Assembly (NCBI RefSeq): GCF_014648815.1
Contig: NZ_BMRV01000006.1
Coordinates: 310,001 to 374,000 of the forward strand
Direction: 5' to 3'
Origin: Streptomyces flaveolus
GTDB taxonomy: Bacteria > Actinomycetota > Actinomycetes > Streptomycetales > Streptomycetaceae
Length of the DNA stretch: 64,000 nt
Positions 23,628 to 32,784 of this stretch are shown here, one piece after another. Both the position numbers and the translations under genes were made by a program. Under the pieces are notes generated by a model that was not told the origin of the DNA, ran no database searches, and saw only the letters and a list, made by a program, of their open reading frames with translations. The first letter of the stretch is position 1; each line of letters begins with the position of its first letter.

Positions 23628-25424
23628 TCACTTCATGCGCGTCGCCCACTCCTGGACCTTGGCGATGCGCTGGCGCAGCTGCCCGGCGGTGGCCTCGGCG
23701 CTGGGCGGGCCGCCGCAGACGCGGCGCAGTTCGGTGTGGATCACACCGTGCGGCTTGCCGCTCTGGTGGACGTAGGCGCCGACCATGGTGTTGAGCTGCT
23801 TGCGCAGCTCCATCATCTCCTTGTGCGAGACGACCGGGCGCCGTTCGGCGGGCAGTTCGAGCAGGTCGGCCTCGTCGTCGGGCTTCTTGCGGCTGTGCGC
23901 GATCTGCCGGGCCTGCCGCTTCTGGAGCAGCAGCTGCACCTGGTCGGGCTCCAGCAGCCCCGGGATGCCGAGGTAGTCCTGCTCCTCCTCGCTCCCGGGG
24001 TGGGCCTGCATGCCGAACTCGGCGCCGTTGTACATGACCCGGTCGAAGACGGCGTCGGACTCCAGCGCCTCGAAGGGCAGCATGTCCTGCTCGCCGGTGT
24101 CCTCGTCCTGCTCCCGGTTCGCCTCGTCCATCTCCTTCTCGGACTCGGCGTACGGGTCCTCCTCGCCCTCCTTCTTGGGCTTGTCGAGGACGTGGTCGCG
24201 CTCGCGCTCCATCTCGTTGGCGAAGGTGAGCAGGTCGGGCACGGTCGGCAGGAAGACTGAGGCGGTCTCGCCGCGCCGCCGGGACCGCACGAAACGGCCG
24301 ACGGCCTGGGCGAAGAACAGCGGCGTGGAGATGGTGGTGGCGTAGACGCCGACCGCGAGGCGGGGCACGTCGACGCCCTCGGACACCATGCGGACGGCGA
24401 CCATCCACCGGTCGGTGCTCTGGCTGAACGTGTCGATGTTCTTCGAGGCGCCGGTGTCGTCGGAGAGCACGACGGTGGCCTTGCTGCCGGTGATCTCTCG
24501 GATCAGCTTGGCGTAGGCGCGGGCGGAGTCCTGGTCGGCGGCGATGACCAGGGCGCCGGCATCCGGGATGGCCTTCCGGACCTCGGTGAGCCGCTGGTCG
24601 GCGGCCCGCAGCACGGCCGGCATCCACTCGCCGCGCGGGTCCAGCGCGGTGCGCCAGGCCTGGCTGACGGCGTCCTTGGTCATGGGCTCGCCGAGCCGGG
24701 CGGCGATCTCGTCACCGGCCTTGGTGCGCCAGCGCATGTTGCCGCTGTAGCTCATGAAGATCACGGGGCGCACGACGCCGTCGGCGAGCGCGGAGCCGTA
24801 GCCGTAGGTGTAGTCGGCGGCGGAGCGGCGGATGCCGTCGTTGCCCTCCTCGTACGTGACGAAGGGGATCGGGTTGGTGTCGGACCGGAACGGCGTACCC
24901 GTCAGCGCGAGACGCCGCGTGGCCGGCTCGAAGGCCTCCAAACAGGCCTCGCCCCAGGACTTCGAGTCACCGGCGTGGTGGATCTCGTCGAGGATCACGA
25001 GGGTCTTGCGCTGCTCGACGCGGTTGCGGTGCAGCATGGGCCGGACGCCGACACCGGCGTACGTGATGGCGATGCCCTGGTACTCACGGCTGAGCGGGCC
25101 CGCGCTGTACTCGGGGTCCAGCTTGATCCCTATCCGGGCCGCGGCCTGAGCCCACTGCTTCTTCAGGTGCTCGGTGGGCGCGACCACGGTCACCTGCTGC
25201 ACGACGTGGTGGTGCAGCAGCCAGGACGCCAGCGTCAGCGCGAACGTCGTCTTTCCGGCGCCGGGGGTGGCAACCGCGAGGAAGTCCCGGGGCTGCTCCT
25301 GGAGGTACTTCTCCATCGCCCCCTGCTGCCAGGCCCGCAGCTTGCTGGCGGTGCCCCACGGGGCACGGCCGGGGAAGGCCGGGGAGAGGTGGTGCGAGGG
25401 GCTGGAGCTGGCGGTGGTAGTCAC
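23628..25424 (-). CDS. SF2 DEAH-type helicase
   Basis: 598-residue superfamily 2 helicase. Walker A ATPGAGKTTFA (about residue 52), motif II DEIHHAG, motif III LALTGTPFRSD, and motif VI AQAVGRFVRSRRRGE are all present, with two RecA-like lobes. The C-terminal ~180 residues are acidic and coiled (EGEEDPYAESEKEMDEANREQDEDTGEQ) followed by a helical domain. Closest in style to the restriction/UvrB-like SSL2 group; a DNA-repair or transcription role is possible but not shown. GTG start with GGAG three bases upstream. No nuclease domain or partner gene next to it. Confidence 0.9.
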   Translation of the reverse strand: MTTTASSSPSHHLSPAFPGRAPWGTASKLRAWQQGAMEKYLQEQPRDFLAVATPGAGKTTFALTLASWLLHHHVVQQVTVVAPTEHLKKQWAQAAARIGIKLDPEYSAGPLSREYQGIAITYAGVGVRPMLHRNRVEQRKTLVILDEIHHAGDSKSWGEACLEAFEPATRRLALTGTPFRSDTNPIPFVTYEEGNDGIRRSAADYTYGYGSALADGVVRPVIFMSYSGNMRWRTKAGDEIAARLGEPMTKDAVSQAWRTALDPRGEWMPAVLRAADQRLTEVRKAIPDAGALVIAADQDSARAYAKLIREITGSKATVVLSDDTGASKNIDTFSQSTDRWMVAVRMVSEGVDVPRLAVGVYATTISTPLFFAQAVGRFVRSRRRGETASVFLPTVPDLLTFANEMERERDHVLDKPKKEGEEDPYAESEKEMDEANREQDEDTGEQDMLPFEALESDAVFDRVMYNGAEFGMQAHPGSEEEQDYLGIPGLLEPDQVQLLLQKRQARQIAHSRKKPDDEADLLELPAERRPVVSHKEMMELRKQLNTMVGAYVHQSGKPHGVIHTELRRVCGGPPSAEATAGQLRQRIAKVQEWATRMK

Positions 25425-25583
25425 GGTCTCCGAAGGGGGTAGAACGGCTCGGCCACGTATGACAACCGGGCCACCCTACCGGCGGCCCCACGCGATCGAC
25501 GCGCCCACCGGGTCGGGTCACCCCCGGGTGGGACGGACGTCACAGCCGCCGCGTCCGCCCCGCGCCCCTCGCCCGTTCCTGGT

Positions 25584-27050
25584 TCACCGCTCCCGCAGCC
25601 GCGTCGTCACCCACGCGCCCACCAGGGCCACCCCCGCCATCGGCAGGAACACCGCCGCGAACGCCGCCGGGTGCGAGCCGGTGGCCTCGGTCGCCGCGTG
25701 GGTCACCGTGCCGCCGCCGAGGGCCGCGAAGGCCGCTCCGCCGGTCGCCAGCAGGATCACGTTGGACAGGCCGTCGGAGATCTGGAGGGCGGCGGAGTTG
25801 GTGCCGGCCTCCTCGGGGGCGGAGAGCTGGAGCAGCAGCACACTGGTGGAGGAGATCACCAGGCCCATGCCGAGGCAGCCGAAGCCCCAGGCCACGGCCA
25901 CCGTCCAGGCGGGCACGGCGTCGATCAGCACGCTCGGGGCGGTGGCGATGGCCGCCGCGACCAGCACCATGCCCAGCGTCATCAGCCGGTCCCGGTACGG
26001 CTCCATGCGGGACCGGGACTGGAGCCAGGAGCCCGCCGCCCAGGTCGCGCCGCCCGCCGCCAGCGAGAGCCCGGCCAGCGTCGGGCTGAGCCCCCGCTGT
26101 GTGACCAGCATCAGCGGCACGAAGGACTCGGCGGCGATGAAGGACCCCGCGGCGACACCGCGCAGCAGGACCACGGAGGGCAGGCCGCGCGCCGCCCGGT
26201 AGGTGCCGCGCGGGAGCAGTCCGAGGACGGCCGGGACGAGCAGCGCCACGCCGGCCGCGCCGGGCAGCAGCGAGATCCAGCGCAGGTCCTGGGCGGCGTA
26301 CTGGAGCAGTCCCGCGCCCAGGGAGATGCCGAGGGCGAGGCGGATGCGGCGCCGGTCGAACGAGGCCGGTTCCTCCCCCGTCTCCGCTCCCCCCACCGGG
26401 CCCGCCGCCCGGCTGCGTATCTGGGGCAGCGCGAGCGCCAGCGGGAACACCACCAGCACCGGGATGCCGACGAACACCCACCGCCAGCCGAGGTGCTCGG
26501 TGACGGCGCCGGCGGCCAGCGGCCCGACGACGGACGGCACGACCCAGCCCGCCGCGAACGCCGCCATGATCGCGGGTCGCAGCCGCTCCGGGTAGGCCCG
26601 CCCGACGACGACGTACAGCGCGACGATGACCAGCCCGCCGCCGAGCCCCTGCACGGCCCGCCCGAGGATGAACAGCCACATCGCACCGGCCGTCCCGGAC
26701 AGCAGCAGTCCGGCCGCGAAGGCGGCGATCCCGCCGGTCAGCGGCCCCAGCGGGCCCCGCCGGTCCGACCACTGCCCGGAGAGCACCATGCCGAACAGGC
26801 TGGTCGTGAAGTACCCCGAGAACGCGAACGCGTACAGCGACACCCCGTCCAGCTCGCGCGCCGCGACCGGCATCGCCGTGCCGACCGCGGTCGCCTCGAA
26901 GGCGATCAGCACCACCACGGAGACGATGCCGATGCTCAGCGCGCGGTAGGCGCTGCTCAGCACGGTGTCGGGGGGAGCGGCGAACTCGGTGGCCGGGCCG
27001 GGGCCGGCGGGGTCCGCGACATCGGTGTCGCGCGGGTCAGGGAGGGTCAT
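25584..27050 (-). CDS. MFS transporter, DHA2/multidrug-efflux type
   Basis: 488 residues with about 14 hydrophobic segments. Motif A-like GQWSDRRGPLGPL lies after the second segment, and motif C-like GWVVPSVVGPLAAGAVTEHLGWRWVF in the fifth; this drug:H+ antiporter motif suggests efflux. The ATG at 27050 begins a ~35-residue acidic Pro-rich N-terminus. A longer frame upstream is not convincing. Transcribed towards the helicase gene region; drug substrate unknown. Confidence 0.87.
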   Translation of the reverse strand: MTLPDPRDTDVADPAGPGPATEFAAPPDTVLSSAYRALSIGIVSVVVLIAFEATAVGTAMPVAARELDGVSLYAFAFSGYFTTSLFGMVLSGQWSDRRGPLGPLTGGIAAFAAGLLLSGTAGAMWLFILGRAVQGLGGGLVIVALYVVVGRAYPERLRPAIMAAFAAGWVVPSVVGPLAAGAVTEHLGWRWVFVGIPVLVVFPLALALPQIRSRAAGPVGGAETGEEPASFDRRRIRLALGISLGAGLLQYAAQDLRWISLLPGAAGVALLVPAVLGLLPRGTYRAARGLPSVVLLRGVAAGSFIAAESFVPLMLVTQRGLSPTLAGLSLAAGGATWAAGSWLQSRSRMEPYRDRLMTLGMVLVAAAIATAPSVLIDAVPAWTVAVAWGFGCLGMGLVISSTSVLLLQLSAPEEAGTNSAALQISDGLSNVILLATGGAAFAALGGGTVTHAATEATGSHPAAFAAVFLPMAGVALVGAWVTTRLRER

Positions 27051-27251
27051 GGTGGCCAGAGTAAGGGCCGCAGCCCACCTTGACCCCTGTCGGGAGACGG
27101 GGCGGAACCGGGACCTTGGTCGTACGACCGCACGCTGTTCGTGAACGGCGTGTGGCAGTCGCGTTGCGGCCCTCACGGAACCCTTGAGCCCCTCTCCCGC
27201 CCCGCCGTACGGTCGAGTCACCGAGTTCGGCACGGACACCGTCCGGAACAC

Positions 27252-27323
27252 GGCCGTGTGCCCGAGTGGCCCAGGGGCTCGCCTGCAAAGCGAGTTACAC
27301 GGGTTCGAATCCCGTCACGGCCT
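27252..27323 (+). tRNA. tRNA-Cys (GCA)
   Basis: 72-base cloverleaf. The acceptor stem GGCCGTG pairs perfectly with CACGGCC. The anticodon arm is CTCGC-CTGCAAA-GCGAG, giving anticodon GCA, which reads UGC/UGU. The T arm ACGGG-TTCGAAT-CCCGT is canonical. The 3' CCA is not encoded (TCC follows). A strong hairpin terminator follows at 27347-27380. Confidence 0.97.
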
Positions 27324-27346
27324 CCGCTGCCCGACCGGGCGGAACA

Positions 27347-27380
27347 GAAGGGCGGCACCCCGCAGGGGGTGCCGCCCTTC
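27347..27380. terminator. Bidirectional terminator between tRNA-Cys and the molybdenum hydroxylase operon
   Basis: Perfect 15-bp arms GAAGGGCGGCACCCC / GGGGTGCCGCCCTTC with a 4-base loop; serves the tRNA on the plus strand and the operon end (27405) on the minus strand. Confidence 0.9.
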
Positions 27381-27404
27381 CTGTCGTTCGTTCCGGTTCC
27401 CGGC

Positions 27405-29717
27405 TCAGCCGGTGACCACCGCGGCCTGGGGCCTGATGGGGAGGCGGTTCACCGGGCGGCCCGTGGCCGCGCGTACGGCGGAGGCGACGGCCGCCGGGGA
27501 GGCCACCACCGGCACCGCGCTGACCGCCTTAGCGCCGAAGGGCGCGACCACGTCCCGCTCCTCGACGAGCTTCACGATCCGGATGTCCGGGGCGTCGAGG
27601 GCCGTCGGCAGGGCGTAACCGGTCAGGTCGGGGTGGCGGATCAGGCCGCGCGGGGTGCGCAGGTTCTCCGTCAGCGCGATGCCGACGCCCTGGGTGACGC
27701 CCGCCTCGATCCGGGCGGCCAGCTGGGCCGGGTTCAGCACCCGGCCGACGTCCTGCGCGACGGCCAGCTCCACGACCCGCACCGAGCCGATCTCGATGTC
27801 GACGTCCACCACCGCGCGGATCGCGCAGAAGGACATGCCGACGAAGGCGTCGCCCTGGCCCGCCTCGTCCAGCGGCTCGGTCGGGTGCGGGCGGCACTGG
27901 GCGGTGGCCCACAGTTCCTTGCCGTCCAGCGCCTCGGCGACCGTGGTCGACAGCACGCCGTCGTACGAGGTGATCTTGCCGTCGGCGATCTGGAGCAGCT
28001 CGGTCGACATCCCGAACTGGTGCGCCAGGGGCTGGAGGAGCTGGGTGCGGACCATCTTGGCCGCCCGCTCCACCGCGCCGCCCGACACCCAGGTGTGGCG
28101 GCCCCGGCAGCCCGCGCCGGCCGGGGGCTGGTCGGTGTCGACGGGCGCCACGTGCACCTCGTCGACGCCGAGCGTCTCCTGCACGATCTGCCGGGCCAGC
28201 GTGGTGAAGCCCTGTCCGGTCTCGACGGCCGCGCACAACACCGTCGCCACACCGTCCTGGACCTTCACGGTGGCCGTGGAGACCTCGTCGGCGCCCTCGG
28301 TGCCCAGCATGTGCACCATGCCGATGCCGTAGCCGACGCCCCGGCGCACCGCGCCCGGTTCGCCCGCGCCCTCGGGCCCGCCGGGCAACAGCCACTCGTC
28401 CTCGGGCGTGTCCTTGGGCAGGGCGGGCAGCGGTTCGTCCCGTACCGCCTGGAGGAGTTCGGCGACCGGTGCCGGGCAGGTGACCGTCTGGCCGGTGGGC
28501 AGCACGTCGCCGGTGGCCAGGACGTTGCGCAGCCGCACCTCGGCCGGGTCCAGACCGAGCCGCTTGGCGATCTTGTCCATCTGCGCCTCGTACGCCGCGC
28601 AGACCTGCATGGCCCCCTCGCCCCGCACATGGCCGGAGGGCGGGTTGTTGGTGCGCACGGCCCAGCCCTCGATGAAGGCGTTCGGGACGACGTACGGGCC
28701 GCAGGCGAAGGCCACCGCGGCGGCCAGGGCGTCGGAGGAGGTGTCGGCGTACGCGCCCGCGTCCAGCAGGATCTGCGCCTCGACCTTGACCACCCGGCCC
28801 TCGGCGTCCGCGTGGTGGCGGTAGCGCAGGAGGGTGGGGTGGCGGTGGGTGTGACCGAGGAAGGACTCCTCGCGGGTGGCGGTCAGCTTCACCGGGCAGC
28901 CGGTCTTCAGCGCCAGCAGGCCGAGCGGCAGCTGGAAGCCCTGGTCCTCGCGGTCGGCGGTGGCCCCGGGCACACCGGTGACGACGATCTTCACCCGTTC
29001 GGGTTCGAGGCCGTAGCAGGCGGCGGCCGTGTCGCGGTCGCCGTGCGGGTCGGTGGAGGCCAGGTACAGCTCCACGCCCCCGTCGGGACGCGGCACCGCG
29101 AGACCCGCCTCGGCGCCGATGGGGGCCGGGTCCTGACGGCCGATGCGGTACAGGCCCTCGACGACGACCTCGCCGGCCGCCTCCGGGTCGCCGTGCCGCA
29201 GCGGGATGTGCCGGATCAGGTTGCCGTCGGGGTGCAGCGGCTCGGCCTCGAAAGCCTGCTCCGGGTCGGTCACCGGGTCGAGCACCTCGTACTCGACGAT
29301 GACGGCGGCGGCGGCCATCCGCGCGGTGTCCGGGTGGTCCGCGGCGACGGCGGCGATGGGCTCGCCGTGGTGGCGTACGACGTCGGAGGCGAACACGGGG
29401 CGGTCGGCCCGGCCGCGTCCGTGCAGCGGGGTGCCGGGCACGTCCTCGTGGGTGACGACCGCGCGGACGCCGGGCATCTCGCGCGCGTGGGTGGTGTCGA
29501 TGGACACGATGCGCGCGTGCGGGTGCGGTGAGCGCAGGACGGCGGCCCACAGCAGGCCCTCGGCCCACAGGTCGGCGGCGTACGGGAAGGTGCCCTCGGT
29601 CTTGGCGCGGGCGTCGGCGGGCGGCAGGGAGACGCCGAGGCCGTGCGGGACCGGCTCGGGGGCGGGGGCGGCCTCCGCCGTTCCCGCGGCCTCGGCGGTG
29701 GCGGCTTCGTTGGTCAC
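27405..29717 (-). CDS. Xanthine dehydrogenase/CO dehydrogenase-like molybdenum subunit, atypical active site
   Basis: 770-residue XdhB/CoxL-type large subunit, with N-terminal a/b hammerhead (residues ~40-150) and two Mo-cofactor domains. Parts of the family pattern are intact (PVKLTATREES near 275, ETGQGFTTLARQIVQETLGV). Three active-site elements are not. The Gly-Gly-x-Phe-Gly loop is replaced by GVPGATADREDQG (248-260). The RGFG loop reads R365-G-E-G. The near-C-terminal GEPP/GEG motif, whose Glu is the catalytic base, reads K730-AVSAVP, with Ala734 in its place. So the cofactor geometry or chemistry must differ, or the enzyme is inactive. Start GTG overlaps the Fe-S gene stop by 4 bases; last gene of a three-subunit operon. 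Confidence 0.85.
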   Translation of the reverse strand: MTNEAATAEAAGTAEAAPAPEPVPHGLGVSLPPADARAKTEGTFPYAADLWAEGLLWAAVLRSPHPHARIVSIDTTHAREMPGVRAVVTHEDVPGTPLHGRGRADRPVFASDVVRHHGEPIAAVAADHPDTARMAAAAVIVEYEVLDPVTDPEQAFEAEPLHPDGNLIRHIPLRHGDPEAAGEVVVEGLYRIGRQDPAPIGAEAGLAVPRPDGGVELYLASTDPHGDRDTAAACYGLEPERVKIVVTGVPGATADREDQGFQLPLGLLALKTGCPVKLTATREESFLGHTHRHPTLLRYRHHADAEGRVVKVEAQILLDAGAYADTSSDALAAAVAFACGPYVVPNAFIEGWAVRTNNPPSGHVRGEGAMQVCAAYEAQMDKIAKRLGLDPAEVRLRNVLATGDVLPTGQTVTCPAPVAELLQAVRDEPLPALPKDTPEDEWLLPGGPEGAGEPGAVRRGVGYGIGMVHMLGTEGADEVSTATVKVQDGVATVLCAAVETGQGFTTLARQIVQETLGVDEVHVAPVDTDQPPAGAGCRGRHTWVSGGAVERAAKMVRTQLLQPLAHQFGMSTELLQIADGKITSYDGVLSTTVAEALDGKELWATAQCRPHPTEPLDEAGQGDAFVGMSFCAIRAVVDVDIEIGSVRVVELAVAQDVGRVLNPAQLAARIEAGVTQGVGIALTENLRTPRGLIRHPDLTGYALPTALDAPDIRIVKLVEERDVVAPFGAKAVSAVPVVASPAAVASAVRAATGRPVNRLPIRPQAAVVTG

Positions 29718-31654
29718 GCGTGGCCTCCGTCCTGGCCGTAGGGCTGGTCCCCGTAGGGCTGGTCCCCGTAAGGCTGGTCGCCGTAGGGGTGATCGCCGTA
29801 GGACTGATCACCGTAGGGCTGCTCGTGCGGCGCGGGTGCGTCCGGTGCCCCGGGCGGTCCCGGGGACTCGAACGCCGACGCGTGGACGCCGCCGGCGCCC
29901 GGGCCCGCCTGGTGCGGGATGCGGGGCTCGCCGGCCTCCGCCTCGGCCGCGTCGGCGGCGGAGTGGGCCTCGCGCTCGGCGACGACCTCCCTGACCGCCT
30001 CCAGGACGCCCCGGTAGCCGGAGCAGCGGCACAGGTTGCCGCACAGGGCCTGCCGGGCCTCCAGTTCGGTCGGCGCGGGGTTGCCCTCCAGGAGGTTGTG
30101 CACGGTCATCGCCATGCCGGGCACGCAGAAACCGCACTGCACCGCGCCGCACCGGGCGAGCGCCCGCTGCACGTCCGACGGCTGCCCGTCGGCGGCCAGG
30201 CCCTCGACGGTGCGCACCTCGCTGCCGGCGGCGGTGACGGCCGGGACCAGGCAGGAGGCGACCAGCCGGCCGTCGACCTGGACGTTGCACGCCCCGCACT
30301 CGCCCTGCGAGCAGCCGTCCTTGGCGCCCGCGAGGCCGAGGCGTTCGCGCAGCACGTACAGCAGGGACTCGCCGATCCAGGCGTCGGTGACGGGGCGGTC
30401 GGCGCCGTTGACGCGGAGCACGTAGGAGGCGAGGGGGTGCTCGTCCTGCGGGCCGGCGGGGCCCGGCTCGGCGGGGGCGGCGGAGTCCGCCGGGGGCTGC
30501 GGACGCGGCTCGTCCTCCCCCTCGTGCGCCACCGGGTCCGGGTCCGCGTCGGTGAGGGGCTCCTCGACGGCCTCCGGTCCTGGTGCCGTCTCCTCGTCCC
30601 CGGCGGGTGCCACGGGGGGCTCCGTGGAGCCTTCAGGGGCCTCCTCGGCCTCTTCCGCCCCGCCGGTCGCCGCCTCGTCGGCCGCTTCCTGGCCGGGGGC
30701 CGTCGCGTCGGGGACCGTCGCGTCGGGGACCGTCCCGTCGGGGGCAGTGTCCTGGGAGGCCGTCCCGTCGGCCGGCGCCTCCTCGGTCACCGGCCCGCCC
30801 TCCGGCGGCGCCGACGGCTCGGTCCCGGCGCCGGGTTCGGCGGGCTCGTCCGGGTACGCGTCGCCCGCCGGGGCGGGAGCGGACGCGGGTCCGGCGGAAG
30901 GGGCGGGCGCCGGTGCGCTCCCGGTGGCCGGGGCGTCGTCGGTCCGGTCCGGCTCGGCCGGTCCCTGTGCCCACGGCTGGGTCGCCCAGGGCGCCGGGGC
31001 GCCGCCGGGGAGGGTGGCCGGTGCGGTGCCGCCCCACTGCTCGGCCAGCGACGACGCGGTGAACTCGCCCGACTCGTCCGGCAGGTCGCCGCCGGCGACG
31101 GGGATGGACCACTGCCCGGTGACGTCCTGGCCGGGCGCCTCGTGCCCCGCCTCGGCGGCCGGTGCCGCGTTGTCCGCCGCGGTGTCGGAGAAGTCCCACT
31201 GTCCGGTGGCGCCCGGGTGGTACGTGAACCGGTCGCCGTGCCCGGCGTTCGCGTCGTACCCCGCGGCCTGGCCGTAGGGGTCCTGCTGCGCGTACCCGCC
31301 GTGCTCCTGGTGCCCCGGGTGCTGCTGCCCGGCGTGCCCCGGATCGCCGTGCTGCTCCCCGGCGTCCGGGACGTGCCACTGCGTGCCGTCGACGGGTGCG
31401 GACGGCATCGCCCAGCTGCCGGTGGCCGCCGGGTCGGTCCCGGCGGTGGTGGCGGGCGCGACCGTGATCTGCGGCGGCACGTAGCCGTGGCCGGGCGCGG
31501 CGAGCGGGCTGTCGGCGGAGGCCAGCAGCGCGTCGATGCCGCCCTCGGGGAGCTTCACGAAGGCGGTCGCGCCGTCGTCGTAGTCGCCCTGGGGCAGCGG
31601 GTCCCAGCGTCCGCCGCTGCGGGGCGTGCCCTCTCCGTGCTGGTCGTCGGTCAC
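29714..31654 (-). CDS. [2Fe-2S] subunit of the molybdenum hydroxylase with long disordered extensions
   Basis: 646 residues, about four times the usual CoxS/XdhC iron-sulfur subunit. The real domain is at ~410-560: a ferredoxin motif (GCSQGECGACN...SC) and the C-terminal [2Fe-2S] bundle (CGFCVPGM, CGNLCRCSGY); all eight Cys are present. The first ~405 residues are Ala/Pro/Glu/Gly-rich and low complexity; the last ~85 end in a PYGDQ tandem repeat. Start GTG overlaps the FAD-subunit stop (GTGA). Codon bias is continuous with the core domain, and the frame is open throughout, so it is not a misread pseudogene. Electron transfer between the Mo and FAD subunits is the expected role of the core. 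Confidence 0.85.
   Translation of the reverse strand: MTDDQHGEGTPRSGGRWDPLPQGDYDDGATAFVKLPEGGIDALLASADSPLAAPGHGYVPPQITVAPATTAGTDPAATGSWAMPSAPVDGTQWHVPDAGEQHGDPGHAGQQHPGHQEHGGYAQQDPYGQAAGYDANAGHGDRFTYHPGATGQWDFSDTAADNAAPAAEAGHEAPGQDVTGQWSIPVAGGDLPDESGEFTASSLAEQWGGTAPATLPGGAPAPWATQPWAQGPAEPDRTDDAPATGSAPAPAPSAGPASAPAPAGDAYPDEPAEPGAGTEPSAPPEGGPVTEEAPADGTASQDTAPDGTVPDATVPDATAPGQEAADEAATGGAEEAEEAPEGSTEPPVAPAGDEETAPGPEAVEEPLTDADPDPVAHEGEDEPRPQPPADSAAPAEPGPAGPQDEHPLASYVLRVNGADRPVTDAWIGESLLYVLRERLGLAGAKDGCSQGECGACNVQVDGRLVASCLVPAVTAAGSEVRTVEGLAADGQPSDVQRALARCGAVQCGFCVPGMAMTVHNLLEGNPAPTELEARQALCGNLCRCSGYRGVLEAVREVVAEREAHSAADAAEAEAGEPRIPHQAGPGAGGVHASAFESPGPPGAPDAPAPHEQPYGDQSYGDHPYGDQPYGDQPYGDQPYGQDGGHA
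29736..29825 (-). repeat. Six tandem 15-bp units encoding PYGDQ
   Basis: Units of the type CCGTAGGGCTGGTCC (plus strand) run from 29736 to 29825 inside the 3' end of the Fe-S subunit gene and encode PYGDQ variants. Units vary at third positions and at two sites that change the residue (S, H), as expected of slippage followed by drift. Confidence 0.9.
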
Positions 31655-32544
31655 GACAGCGCCCTCCCCAGTGCTCGTCGGGCCAGCGCGGCGACGATGC
31701 GCCGCAGGTGCAGTACGGCGGGCGGGAGCTGCGGCACGGAGCCGTCCTCGGCCGGGGCCGCGTCGGGGATGCAGGCGGCGGCGACGTACTCGCCGAAGGC
31801 GCTCAGGGCCTCCGGGACGATCGCGCGGCCGTTGTCCCAGTCGATGAGCGAGGCCACCCACTGCTCGGCCTCCAGCGGCCGCAGCGGCATCGGCGCGATG
31901 GCACCGACCGCGCAGCGCACGCCGCGGCGGGCGGGGTCGAGGACCAGGGACACGGACGCCATCGCCCGTCCCGGCCCGGTCCGGCCGGTCGCCTTGAGGA
32001 AGACCTGCGGGGCGTGCAGCAGCGGCACGCGCACGTAACCGATGAGCTCGCCCGCACGGAGCATCTCCATGCCGGCCAACAGGTGCGAGACCGGCATCTC
32101 GCGGCGGGCCCCGCCCGGGCCCGCGATGATCAGGGTCGCCTCCAGCGCGGCCAGCACGGGCAGCGCGTCCCCGGTGGGGGCGGCGGAGGCGATGTTGCCG
32201 CCCAGGGTGCCCGCGTTGCGGATCTGCGGCGGGCCGGCGGCACGCGCGGCGGCGGCGAGCGCCGGGATGAGGGCGGCGAAGTCGGGACGGCCCATGCGCG
32301 CGTGCGTGAGCCCGGCGCCGAGCAGGGCGTGACCGTCCTGGTACTGCCAGCCGCGGATCTCGCTGATGCGGCCGAGGCCGACCAGCGCGGCGGGCCTGAG
32401 CTGCCCGGAGTTGACGGCGGCCATCAGATCGGTGCCGCCCGCCACCGGAACGGCGGCGGGCATGGCCGCGAGGGCCGCCACGGCCTCGTCCAGTGTCGTG
32501 GGCAGCGTGACGGCCTGCGCCGCCTGCGGTGCGTGCGTGGTCAA
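31651..32544 (-). CDS. FAD-binding subunit of the molybdenum hydroxylase (CoxM type)
   Basis: About 297 residues. FAD-contact motifs AGGTDLMAAVNSGQ (near residue 35) and TLGGNIASAAPTGDALPVLAAL (near 120) are intact, and the C-terminal CO-dehydrogenase flavoprotein domain follows. The start is uncertain: TTG 32544 has GGAAGGGG 7 bases upstream and fits the family N-terminus; a GTG at 32570 or an ATG at 32682 would add residues without homologous character. First gene of the operon FAD, Fe-S, Mo. FAD hands electrons to NAD or another acceptor in this family. Confidence 0.85.
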   Translation of the reverse strand: MTTHAPQAAQAVTLPTTLDEAVAALAAMPAAVPVAGGTDLMAAVNSGQLRPAALVGLGRISEIRGWQYQDGHALLGAGLTHARMGRPDFAALIPALAAAARAAGPPQIRNAGTLGGNIASAAPTGDALPVLAALEATLIIAGPGGARREMPVSHLLAGMEMLRAGELIGYVRVPLLHAPQVFLKATGRTGPGRAMASVSLVLDPARRGVRCAVGAIAPMPLRPLEAEQWVASLIDWDNGRAIVPEALSAFGEYVAAACIPDAAPAEDGSVPQLPPAVLHLRRIVAALARRALGRALS

Positions 32545-32744
32545 ACCGACTGCCCCTTCCCGCTGTCCCACCTGGTCCCGCCCGTGTTGCCGTACGGTAC
32601 GACCTGACAGGGCGGACGTGGCAACTCTGGCACATCTTCGCAGGGCCCGAACGCGGGGGTCCGCTAGGAGGCATTCGCCCACCTCGTCGGTGAGATGGTC
32701 CGTTTTCGTACGGGATTCCCGTTGGTCGACGGTGTGCGCGCGTT

Positions 32745-32760
32745 GCCACTCTTCAGTGGC
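32745..32760 (-). terminator. Weak hairpin after the hexosaminidase gene
   Basis: GCCACT / AGTGGC with a 4-base loop, 25 bases past the hexosaminidase stop. Short; may be chance. The rest of 32545-32784 should carry the promoter of the molybdenum hydroxylase operon, which I cannot place. Confidence 0.3.
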
Positions 32761-32784
32761 GTTTCGGGGCGTTCTCCTTACGTG

